From Eggerthellaceae bacterium (GTDB taxonomy: Bacteria > Actinomycetota > Coriobacteriia > Coriobacteriales > Eggerthellaceae), in the NCBI GenBank assembly GCA_900754955.1, contig CAAEEV010000119.1, forward strand, positions 1 to 11,558: a DNA stretch of 11,558 nt. The letters run 5' to 3'. Shown here one piece after another: positions 1-5,742 of the stretch. The notes under the pieces are model-generated. The model was not told the DNA's origin. It did no database searches and saw nothing but the letters and a program-made list of their open reading frames with translations. Both the position numbers and the translations under genes were made by a program. How positions within the stretch are numbered: position 1 is the first letter of the stretch; every line of letters starts with the position of its first letter.

Positions 1-110
1 GCCAGAAGCACCGCCGACAGCAGAATGGGAAGGGCCAGAACCGCGAGAAACACCCAGAACATGCGCCCGTGAAACAGCCGGTACAGCTGAGCGCGCACGG
101 AACTTAGCAT
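1..110 (-). CDS. ABC-2 type permease, second subunit (5' part only)
   Basis: Only the first 36 codons are present; the gene continues beyond position 1. The ATG is at 110-108 and is preceded by GGGAGGAGGG at 118-127, a strong ribosome site about 7 nt upstream. The peptide starts MLSSVRAQLYRLFHGRMFW and runs into a hydrophobic first membrane helix. This start closely matches the start of the complete permease just upstream (LSMLRAQFYRIAKSRF), so the two are paralogous membrane subunits. An ATPase followed by two similar permeases is the LanF-LanE-LanG layout of lantibiotic-immunity exporters and also occurs in other peptide-detoxification transporters. The gene lies 134 bp after the first permease and is probably in the same operon. 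The family call rests on this short N-terminus and on context. Confidence 0.7.
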   Translation of the reverse strand, partial: MLSSVRAQLYRLFHGRMFWVFLAVLALPILLSAVLL

Positions 111-130
111 AGGGCATCCCTCCTCCCGAA

Positions 131-181
131 GCACGCGCCCGCACGCACCCACGCCCACGCGAACGCCCACGCGCACGCCGC
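131..181. repeat. Short GC-rich tandem repeat between two permease genes
   Basis: This intergenic stretch is made of degenerate CCCACG/CGCACG units. The clearest pair is a 12-bp tandem repeat with one mismatch, at 154-165 and 166-177. It lies in the 134-bp gap between the stop of the first permease and the ribosome site of the second. It has no open reading frame and no T-rich terminator. It may simply be low-complexity sequence. Confidence 0.5.
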
Positions 182-244
182 CGGCACTACCCGACCAAGC
201 CTCCGCAGCGAGAGGCAATGCACATTCGTCATCGCAATCGCCCC

Positions 245-1030
245 CTACGCGAGTCTGAGACGGCGCATGACCAAAACGCCCGCAAGGCCGACGATGAGAA
301 TGGTGGCACCTGCCTGGACGTAGGTCAGAGGATCGCAGAGCGTGCCCTGGGCAAGCGTGTTGAGATCGACCGCAAGATAGCTGTCGAGGCAATCGCGCAC
401 GGCGACGGAAATGCCCGGGATATTCGCAAGGGTAACCCTCAGAATCGATTCGAACGTTCCGCCGCCGAGGAAAACGGCGCCGACGACCGCAAGCGCCTCC
501 GACCTTGTGGCAACGGCCAGAAGAACCACCACCTCAGCGTAAGCGGCTGAGCACAGCGTCACCTGGACGAACCACTGCAGCGCCTCCGATGCCGCCGGCG
601 TTGCGGGAACGTAGCCCTGCAGGCGCAGCGCCCCTTCGACGACGAGCATCCCGAAGGCGGTAGTTGCGGCGGAAACGACCAGCATGCAGACCAGCATCGC
701 CAGCGCGTAGGACGTGCGCCCGCCCCGCGCCTGCACGAGGTTCTTCATGTAACCCGATTTGAAATCCTCCGTCACGTAATACGCTGCGAAGACGCCGACG
801 CCCATGGCGATGAACGACCCGATCACGAACGACACGCCGTAGACCTGAAGCGACGACAGCTGCTCAGCGGGAAGCTGGACGATCCCCGTGGAGGCGAAAT
901 CGGGCCACACGCTGTACAGCCACAGCGCGAAGGGCGTTGCCGCCGCAATCACGAAAAACGTCACCGCGTATGCGATGAGGAAGCGCGACTTCGCTATGCG
1001 ATAGAACTGCGCGCGCAGCATGCTAAGCAC
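245..1030 (-). CDS. ABC-2 type transporter permease, BcrB/LanE-like
   Basis: A 261-residue polytopic protein with about six predicted membrane helices (roughly residues 16-40, 65-90, 107-133, 151-175, 180-203 and 234-253). This is the usual size for permeases of bacitracin/lantibiotic-type exporters. A conserved-looking loop after helix 2 (YYVTEDFKSGYMKNL) resembles the E-x-K-x-G region before the coupling helix in this family. I chose the GTG at 1030-1028: GGGGAGG lies 8 nt upstream, and the start then aligns with the next permease (MLSSVRAQ versus LSMLRAQ). An upstream extension to 1102 would lie wholly inside the ATPase gene. The start overlaps the ATPase stop by 8 nt, which suggests translational coupling. 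The protein should form the membrane channel with the ATPase. The substrate, probably a peptide antibiotic, is inferred from family and context. Confidence 0.85.
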   Translation of the reverse strand: MLSMLRAQFYRIAKSRFLIAYAVTFFVIAAATPFALWLYSVWPDFASTGIVQLPAEQLSSLQVYGVSFVIGSFIAMGVGVFAAYYVTEDFKSGYMKNLVQARGGRTSYALAMLVCMLVVSAATTAFGMLVVEGALRLQGYVPATPAASEALQWFVQVTLCSAAYAEVVVLLAVATRSEALAVVGAVFLGGGTFESILRVTLANIPGISVAVRDCLDSYLAVDLNTLAQGTLCDPLTYVQAGATILIVGLAGVLVMRRLRLA

Positions 1031-2021
1031 GGCGACCACCTCCCCGACCGTCGAGGTTCCGCGCATCGCCCGCACCCGCTGCCTGCGACCACGCCGCCGC
1101 ATGGGGGTCGGGAATCGCAGGGTCGGCGCCCATGAGGCTCACGAACAGCTCCTCGATGTCGCGCTCGTGCACGTAGAGCTCCGTCACCGCGATGCCCGCT
1201 TGCGCGAGCGCACGGCCCGCGTCCTCGGCGGCGAGGCCGCCCTCGGCGCGCAGCGTGTCGTCGGGCTGCAGGGTGAACGACGCCTGCGGAAACGCGTCCT
1301 GCAGCTTCGCGAGCGCAAGCTGCGGCTCAACCGCGCGGATGCTCAGATAGTCGGCGCAAGCGGCCTCCACCTGCGCCGCCGTCATCTCCTGCACGAGGCG
1401 CCCGTCGCGAATCACGCCGTAGCACGTGACCATGCGCTCGAGCTGATCGAGAACATGCGAGCTGATGAACACCGTGATCGACCGCACGCGCGCCAGGCGC
1501 ATGATGGTCGTGCGCACCTCGCGCACCGCCTGCGGATCGAGCCCGTTGAACGGCTCGTCGAGCAGCAGCAGATCGGGAGAGCCCACGAGCGCGACCGCGA
1601 GCCCCAGGCGCTGCTTCATGCCGAGCGAGTACGTCTTGGCGCGCTTCCTGCCCACCTCCCCGAGCCCGACGATCTCGAGCACCTCGTGCGTCGCCGCCTT
1701 CGGATCGGGCACGCCGAGCGACAGCGCCCGCACCATCACGTTGTCGAAGCCCGACAGCCCGGGATGGATGCCGGGATTCTCGATGAGGGCCCCGAGGCGC
1801 CTGCTCGTGCAGCCCGGCGCCTGCCGCTCGCCCATGAGCTCGATCTCACCTTCCGTAGGCAGCACGAGACCCGCCAGCATCTTCATCACAGTCGACTTGC
1901 CGGCGCCGTTGCGCCCGACGAAGCCGTAGATCTCTCCGCACTTCACCGTGAGGCTCATGTTGTCCACCGCGCACTTCGCGCCGTAGCGCTTCGTCAGGCC
2001 CACGGTCTTGATCGCGTCCAC
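1023..2021 (-). CDS. ABC transporter ATP-binding protein, BcrA/LanF type
   Basis: A 332-residue nucleotide-binding subunit. All motifs are present: Walker A GRNGAGKST (residues 36-44), a family-typical signature SLGMKQR (132-138) in place of LSGGQ, Walker B LLLLDEP (151-157), D-loop GLDP (160-163) and H-switch SSH (H189). The phrases EIYGFVGRNGAGKS and YSLGMKQRLGLA are characteristic of the BcrA, NisF and SpaF group, which powers removal of bacitracin or lantibiotics from the membrane. The C-terminal third is the variable domain usual for this group and ends in a low-complexity tail. The start is GTG at 2021-2019, with GGAG at 2029-2032 about 7 nt upstream; a TTG at 2045 would put the ribosome site inside the gene. 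It overlaps the permease by 8 nt and lies 248 bp after the response regulator, the likely controller. Confidence 0.9.
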   Translation of the reverse strand: MDAIKTVGLTKRYGAKCAVDNMSLTVKCGEIYGFVGRNGAGKSTVMKMLAGLVLPTEGEIELMGERQAPGCTSRRLGALIENPGIHPGLSGFDNVMVRALSLGVPDPKAATHEVLEIVGLGEVGRKRAKTYSLGMKQRLGLAVALVGSPDLLLLDEPFNGLDPQAVREVRTTIMRLARVRSITVFISSHVLDQLERMVTCYGVIRDGRLVQEMTAAQVEAACADYLSIRAVEPQLALAKLQDAFPQASFTLQPDDTLRAEGGLAAEDAGRALAQAGIAVTELYVHERDIEELFVSLMGADPAIPDPHAAAWSQAAGAGDARNLDGRGGGRRA

Positions 2022-2089
2022 TACTCCGCTCCTTTCCTCGATCAATGGGATGATTCGAGTATGGAAGGCGGAGTTTCAGGAAGGTTCCG

Positions 2090-2122
2090 CCAAGCTTTAA
2101 GAAAGTTACAAGATTCGGAGAA
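2090..2122 (-). promoter_or_regulatory. AT-rich control region upstream of the ABC exporter, 11-bp periodic
   Basis: The stretch from about 2041 to 2125 is clearly more AT-rich than its surroundings and lies just upstream of the exporter genes. Read on the minus strand, three consecutive 11-bp units all begin with TT (2122-2112, 2111-2101, 2100-2090), with hexamers TTCTCC, TTGTAA and TTAAAG. OmpR-family regulators commonly bind direct repeats with 10-11 bp period. I could not assign a convincing -35/-10 pair; a CATACT at 2062-2067 is the best -10 candidate. The regulatory role is inferred from position and periodicity. Confidence 0.35.
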
Positions 2123-2157
2123 TTCTGAGCGGTGGGGCGTCGACGGGTCGCATGGCT

Positions 2158-2181
2158 CCGGCGCATTAAAGGCCGCGCCGG
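2158..2181. repeat. 7-bp inverted repeat downstream of the response regulator
   Basis: CCGGCGC at 2158-2164 and GCGCCGG at 2175-2181 form a perfect 7-bp stem with a 10-nt loop, about 90 nt after the regulator stop on the minus strand. No T-run follows on either strand, so it does not meet the criteria for an intrinsic terminator. It could still mark a 3' end or lie in the exporter's upstream control region. Confidence 0.4.
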
Positions 2182-2269
2182 CGGTGCCCATCGCGGTTTC
2201 GGGACCCGTCACGCTGCCACGCGCGTCACCGCGCCGCGCTGCCCGCCACCGCACGCGGCCCGCGAGCAC

Positions 2270-3052
2270 TCACACGCGCGCCGCGTCGACGAGCTTGAAG
2301 CCGATGCCCCACACCGTCTCGATGTAGTGCTCGGTGCCCGTGCCCTTGAGCTTCGCGCGGATGTTGGAAACGTGCGTGCTGATGGCCTTCTCCTCCACCG
2401 CCGTCTCCTCGCGCCAGACCGCCTGGTACAGCTCGCGCTTGGTGAACACCTTGCGCGGGTGGCGCATGAGCGCCGCCACGATGTCGAACTCGGTGCGCGT
2501 GAGGCGCAGCGGCACGCCCGCCGCTTCGAACGAGCGCTCGGTCTCGTTGATGCGCCACGCGCCGAACGTGCGCACGGCGGGATCGTCCGAAGGCGTTTCG
2601 GCATCGGACGCGCCCGCGGCAGCTGCACCCGCAGCCCCGCCCGCGCCCGCAGGCGCACCGCCCGGCACACCCGAGCCCGCACGCCGCAGGAGCGCCTCCA
2701 CACGCGCCACGAGCTCGTCGAGATCGAACGGCTTCACGAGGTAATCGTCGGCGCCGAGCCGCAGCAGCGTCACGCGGTCGACCACCGCCGAACGCGCCGA
2801 CGCCACGATGATGGGCATGGCGCTGCGTGCGCGGATGAGCGCCACCACGTCCTCGCCCGCCATGCCGGGCAGCATGAGATCGCAGATGGCGAGATCGAAC
2901 TGCGCGCCGCCCTCGATGAGCAGCCGCGCCTCGGTGCCCGAGTACGCCGGCGTGCACGCATACCCCTCGTGCGCAAGCGTCGAACACGTCACGTCGCTGA
3001 TCGCCGCATCATCCTCGATCACGAGGATGCGCGCCTTGCCCTCGTTGCCCAC
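2270..3052 (-). CDS. OmpR/PhoB-family DNA-binding response regulator
   Basis: A 260-residue two-component regulator. The receiver domain (about 8-122) keeps the acidic pocket E13-D14-D15, phospho-acceptor D57 in CDLMLPG, the switch residue S84 and K106 in KPFD. It is joined to a winged-helix DNA-binding domain (about 159-257, with VFTKRELYQAVW and YIETVWGIGFKLV) by an unusually Ala/Gly/Pro-rich linker of about 35 residues (125-158). The start is GTG at 3052-3050, preceded by GGGGAAGGG about 6 nt upstream; this removes a 47-residue unconserved extension. Transcribed towards the BcrA-type exporter, it is probably the transporter's regulator, as in CprRK- or BceRS-like arrangements. No sensor kinase is visible on either side within the window, so the partner is either beyond position 1 or elsewhere. 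The leader contains a strong hairpin next to the ribosome site. Confidence 0.93.
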   Translation of the reverse strand: MGNEGKARILVIEDDAAISDVTCSTLAHEGYACTPAYSGTEARLLIEGGAQFDLAICDLMLPGMAGEDVVALIRARSAMPIIVASARSAVVDRVTLLRLGADDYLVKPFDLDELVARVEALLRRAGSGVPGGAPAGAGGAAGAAAAGASDAETPSDDPAVRTFGAWRINETERSFEAAGVPLRLTRTEFDIVAALMRHPRKVFTKRELYQAVWREETAVEEKAISTHVSNIRAKLKGTGTEHYIETVWGIGFKLVDAARV

Positions 3053-3055
3053 AGA

Positions 3056-3084
3056 GCACCCTTCCCCTAACGCAGGAAGGACGC
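3056..3084 (-). promoter_or_regulatory. Alternative hairpin that would hide the regulator's Shine-Dalgarno site
   Basis: In the minus-strand RNA, GCGUCCUUCC (3084-3075, the 3' arm of the 13-bp hairpin) can pair with GGAAGGGUGC (3065-3056), which covers the Shine-Dalgarno site of the response regulator. The pairing has 10 base pairs including two G-U pairs, with a 9-nt loop. It is mutually exclusive with the 13-bp hairpin. This is base-pairing read directly from sequence; the regulatory meaning is inference. Confidence 0.4.
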
Positions 3085-3107
3085 GTTCTAGGGCACGCGT
3101 CCTTCCT
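3074..3107 (-). promoter_or_regulatory. Perfect 13-bp hairpin in the response-regulator leader
   Basis: AGGAAGGACGCGT at 3074-3086 and its exact reverse complement at 3095-3107 enclose an 8-nt loop. The element ends 21 nt before the regulator GTG and directly precedes the ribosome site. No T-run follows on either strand, so a standard intrinsic terminator for the upstream stress-protein gene is unlikely. It may act as an RNA structure or as a DNA operator. Confidence 0.65.
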
Positions 3108-3143
3108 TCAGGTATTTCAGAGCGAGGTTCCACTTCTAGGGCA
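3086..3143. repeat. Direct repeat TTCTAGGGCA, one copy in the hairpin loop
   Basis: The 10-mer TTCTAGGGCA occurs at 3086-3095, spanning the loop of the leader hairpin, and again at 3134-3143. The second copy abuts a 14-bp near-palindrome, GCAGAGGCCCCTGC at 3141-3154, which has one mismatched pair. The spacing is 48 bp start to start, within the 166-bp gap between the stress-protein and regulator genes. It is a candidate pair of protein-binding sites. Confidence 0.5.
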
Positions 3144-3218
3144 GAGGCCCCTGCGCTCCTCTTACTGCACGCAAGTCTACCGCACCACTGCACGCGGGCG
3201 GCCGACCCTTCGCTGAAA

Positions 3219-4073
3219 CTACTTCTGCGGAACGATAACGGTCGGCACCGCCATGTTCATGAGCACGCTGTGCGTCACCGAGCCGAACACCGTGCGTCCG
3301 AGCATCGTGCGCGAGTGCGTGCCCATCACGAGCATGCCGAAGCTCTTGCTGTGATCGATCAGCACGCGCGCGGGGGACGGCCCCTCGATGGAGTGCCCCT
3401 CGATGTCGAGGTCGGGATGAGCCGCCTTGATCTTCGCCACGCGAACGTCGAGCTCGGCCTGGAACTGCTCGCCCACCGGTCCGAGACCGCCGCCCATCAC
3501 CTCGGCCGGACGCGTCAGCAGGGGCGGCAGGCCCCACGCCGACACGAGGACGAGCTCCTGGTTGAGCATCTCGGCCTGATGGACGCCAAACGCAATCGCG
3601 TTCTCGCTCACGTTGTCGGGGCCGACGCCCACCATAACGCCCTCATTCTCGGCATCGAGATCCCAATCGGCGGGAACCACAACCGTCGGCACCTTCGTGA
3701 GCACCGACACGCGCAGGCCCTTCGCACCGCCCATCGTCTCGCCGATGGTGGCGCCGTGGTGCGAGCCGAGCACGATCATGTCGTGCAGGTTGGCCGCGTT
3801 GGCCATCGAGGAGACCACCTCGCCCTCGACGATAGTGGTTTTGATCTCAAGGTCGGGATGCTGGGCGGCGACGCTCTGCGCCGTTTCGTCCAGCACGCTC
3901 TGAACCGCGTCGCGCACCGCGTCTGAAGCGACGCCGAACGTGCGCACCATATCGGAGTCGATCACCGACAGCAGTGCCAAGCTCGCGCCCTCGCGCTCGG
4001 CCTGACGCGCCGCCCAAGCGACCGCGCGATCGCCGCGACGGGTTCCGTCTACGCCGACAAGAATGCTGGTCAT
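3219..4073 (-). CDS. Universal stress protein, tandem UspA domains
   Basis: A 284-residue cytoplasmic protein made of two Usp domains (about 2-136 and 145-282). Each starts with a beta-strand plus Asp motif (ILVGVDGT; VMVGVGPDN) and ends with a VP-T-V-V-VP strand (VPTVVVPA; VPTVIVPQ). The family ATP-binding pattern G-2x-G-9x-G-(S/T) is degenerate in both: domain 1 has GSHH ending in GGA, and domain 2 has GTHS ending in GS, so the second glycine is H or S. Nucleotide binding is therefore uncertain. The ATG at 4073-4071 follows GGGAGAAGGGAG. It is the last gene of a probable operon, 19 bp after a small membrane-protein gene and downstream of the phosphate transporter, so it may respond to phosphate or energy status. 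Usp proteins usually act in stress survival; the specific role here is unknown. Confidence 0.92.
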   Translation of the reverse strand: MTSILVGVDGTRRGDRAVAWAARQAEREGASLALLSVIDSDMVRTFGVASDAVRDAVQSVLDETAQSVAAQHPDLEIKTTIVEGEVVSSMANAANLHDMIVLGSHHGATIGETMGGAKGLRVSVLTKVPTVVVPADWDLDAENEGVMVGVGPDNVSENAIAFGVHQAEMLNQELVLVSAWGLPPLLTRPAEVMGGGLGPVGEQFQAELDVRVAKIKAAHPDLDIEGHSIEGPSPARVLIDHSKSFGMLVMGTHSRTMLGRTVFGSVTHSVLMNMAVPTVIVPQK

Positions 4074-4092
4074 AGTGTCTCCCTTCTCCCGC

Positions 4093-4338
4093 TTAGTGGA
4101 ATACCGGAATCATGAGCCACAGGGCAAACAGGACGATCACCACGCATGCGGCGAAGCACACCACCGCGCCGACACGCGCCGAGAGGTGCGAGCTGTGCTC
4201 GACCTCTCCTTCGGCGGTCACGCCCTGCGCCCACAGCCTGATACCCGTAGCATACAGCGTGCTGATGAGGCCCGCCACCACCACGGCGACGGCGAGGACG
4301 ATGATGAAGTCCATAGCCTCGGTCAGAAAAGCGTTCAT
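4093..4338 (-). CDS. Small two-helix membrane protein in the pit operon, unknown function
   Basis: An 81-residue protein with two clear hydrophobic segments (about 11-33 and 56-80) joined by a short polar loop with acidic and histidine residues (TAEGEVEHSSHLSAR). It has no recognisable family motif. The ATG at 4338-4336 has an excellent ribosome site, AAGGAGGT, 5 nt upstream and immediately after the stop of the phosphate transporter. The gaps are 13 bp to that gene and 19 bp to the universal stress gene, so the three are almost certainly co-transcribed. Many bacterial pit genes are paired with a PhoU-like DUF47 gene; this one occupies that position but is unrelated in size and composition. 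A role as a small accessory or regulatory subunit of the transporter is a guess from context. The coding call is firm because of the ribosome site and spacing. Confidence 0.8.
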   Translation of the reverse strand: MNAFLTEAMDFIIVLAVAVVVAGLISTLYATGIRLWAQGVTAEGEVEHSSHLSARVGAVVCFAACVVIVLFALWLMIPVFH

Positions 4339-4351
4339 GCGGTACCTCCTT

Positions 4352-5509
4352 CTAAGCTGCCTGGGCGGCTGCCATGTTGTCGCTCGGGTTGAGCTTGACT
4401 TCCGCCTGATCGTTGACGTTCATCGAGTTGACCGGGTTGCGGTGCGACAGACGCAGGATGATGAGCGCGATGATGATCGCGATCACCGCCACGGCGATCG
4501 TGCCCGCGATGCCCATCTTGGCGATGGCGCAGGCGCCCGCCGCCACGAGGCCGGCTGCGGGGAAGGTGACGAGCCATGCGATGAGCATGCGGCCCGCAAC
4601 CGCCCAGTTGACCGCCGTGCCCTTGCCGAGGCCCGAGCCGATGATGGAGCCGGAGCACACCTGCGTGGTGGACAGCGCGAAGCCGAGGTGCGAGGAGACG
4701 AGAATGGTGGTGGCAGAGGACGCCTCGGCGGCGAAGCCCTGCGGAGTGGAGATCTCAGTCAGACCCTTGCCGAGCGTGCGGATGACACGCCAGCCGCCCA
4801 TGTACGTGCCGAGCGCGATGGCGATGCCACACACGGCGATGACCCACAGCTGCGGATCGGAGCCGGAGGGCTGCAGGCCCACGGCGATGAGCGTCAGCGT
4901 GATGATGCCCATGGTCTTCTGCGCGTCGTTGGTGCCGTGAGAGAGCGCCACGAGGCACGCCGTGATGGTCTGGCCGTGGCGGAATCCGCTCTCAACCTGA
5001 TTCTCATTCACCCTCTTGACGATGGCGAATATGATCTTGCACGCGCAGAACGCGGCAAGGCCGGCCACCACCGGGGACACGAGCGCGGGAATGAGCACCT
5101 TGGTGAGCACGGCGATGAAGTTCACGCCCTCGACGCCGGCGCCGATGATGACGGCGCCCACGAGACCGCCGAAAAGCGCATGGGAAGAGCTGGAGGGCAG
5201 GCCGACCAGCCACGTGAGGAGGTTCCAGATGATGGCTCCCACGAGACCCGCGAATATGAACTCAGGTGCGATGACCACCTGCTGTTCGTTGATGATGCCT
5301 CCCGAGATGGTGTTCGCCACCTCCGTCGAGAGAAATGCGCCGATAAGGTTCAGCGTACCGGCGGCGATGACGGCCGTTTTGGGTTTAAGCGCGCCGGTGG
5401 CGATCGACGTGGCCATGGCATTGGCCGTGTCGTGAAAGCCGTTGGTGAAATCGAAGATCAGCGCAGTTGCGATGACGAGCACCACAACAACTAGAGTTGC
5501 GATTTCCAT
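4352..5509 (-). CDS. pit: Pit-family low-affinity inorganic phosphate transporter
   Basis: A 385-residue integral membrane protein with about ten hydrophobic helices and the inverted-repeat signatures of PiT carriers: FDFTNGFHDTANAMAT (residues 19-34) in the N-terminal half and ALSHGTNDAQKTMG in the C-terminal half. It also has the conserved GLPSSSSHALFGGLVG loop. PiT proteins take up phosphate, often as a metal-phosphate complex, with H+ or Na+. The length is in the range of short bacterial Pit proteins. The ATG at 5509-5507 follows AAGGAGG with a longer than usual gap of about 13 nt; no other start fits the first helix. It heads an operon with the small membrane protein and the universal stress protein. 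Upstream lie a good sigma70 promoter and an 11-bp repeat array resembling a Pho box, so control by phosphate is plausible. The stop is TAG. Confidence 0.94.
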   Translation of the reverse strand: MEIATLVVVVLVIATALIFDFTNGFHDTANAMATSIATGALKPKTAVIAAGTLNLIGAFLSTEVANTISGGIINEQQVVIAPEFIFAGLVGAIIWNLLTWLVGLPSSSSHALFGGLVGAVIIGAGVEGVNFIAVLTKVLIPALVSPVVAGLAAFCACKIIFAIVKRVNENQVESGFRHGQTITACLVALSHGTNDAQKTMGIITLTLIAVGLQPSGSDPQLWVIAVCGIAIALGTYMGGWRVIRTLGKGLTEISTPQGFAAEASSATTILVSSHLGFALSTTQVCSGSIIGSGLGKGTAVNWAVAGRMLIAWLVTFPAAGLVAAGACAIAKMGIAGTIAVAVIAIIIALIILRLSHRNPVNSMNVNDQAEVKLNPSDNMAAAQAA

Positions 5510-5549
5510 GCTCTTCTTGGCTCCTCCTTCAAATCATGAACATCGTTGC

Positions 5550-5569
5550 GCATTCGCGCGTGCGAACGC
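5550..5569 (-). promoter_or_regulatory. Hairpin in the pit leader RNA
   Basis: The minus-strand RNA GCGUUCGC (5569-5562) can pair with GCGAAUGC (5557-5550) around an ACGC loop, giving 8 pairs with one G-U. It lies between the predicted transcription start near 5585 and the pit ribosome site. It is short and may have no function. Confidence 0.3.
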
Positions 5570-5592
5570 ATCCTGACAAGAATACGCGCGCG

Positions 5593-5622
5593 GTTATATG
5601 GTCCACGTAAGGTGAGTGTCAA
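5593..5622 (-). promoter_or_regulatory. Sigma70-type promoter of the pit operon
   Basis: On the minus strand a perfect -35 TTGACA (5622-5617) is followed after 18 bp by TATAAC (5598-5593), a five-of-six -10 match. Transcription would start near 5585 and give a leader of about 75 nt before the pit ATG. It is the best promoter match in the window. Confidence 0.7.
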
Positions 5623-5644
5623 GTCTTTGTAAAGTTTAACGGAA
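5601..5644 (-). promoter_or_regulatory. Four 11-bp direct repeats over the pit promoter, Pho-box-like
   Basis: Read on the minus strand from 5644 to 5601, the sequence divides exactly into four 11-bp units. Their first six bases are TTCCGT, TTTACA, TTGACA and CTTACG, and each unit ends in AC. The array spans the -35 hexamer and the spacer and stops immediately before the -10 region. PhoB- and PhoP-type regulators bind 11-bp direct repeats with TT-x-ACA-like or related cores, which is the basis for the comparison. The identity of the binding protein is inferred. Confidence 0.45.
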
Positions 5645-5742
5645 ACGGGAGGTTTCGGGGCACACGACGCCTACAGTAGAAAGGCTGGTGTGTTCAGCAC
5701 CCACCGTTCCCCACCCTCTTGTTCCGCCGCGGAGGTTGCCCC

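Noticed and set aside
2022..2045. TTG start at 2045 for the ABC ATPase
   Set aside because: It would place the GGAG ribosome site inside the gene. The GTG at 2021 has correct spacing, and the homologous part begins right after it.
2158..2181. Intrinsic terminator after the response regulator
   Set aside because: The 7-bp stem is perfect, but no T-run follows on either strand, so it is reported only as an inverted repeat.
1020..2327. 435-codon plus-strand frame opposite the ABC ATPase
   Set aside because: It is Arg/His-rich shadow sequence opposite clear Walker motifs, has no ribosome site, and reads through the intergenic control region.
3053..3193. 47-residue N-terminal extension of the response regulator
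   Set aside because: Receiver domains normally begin just before the I-L-V-I-E-D-D strand. The extension would cover the hairpin and the ribosome site of the GTG at 3052.
4112..5494. 460-codon plus-strand frame opposite pit
   Set aside because: It is antisense to an unmistakable Pit transporter, and its composition is biased to Asp/His/Arg without hydrophobic pattern or motif.
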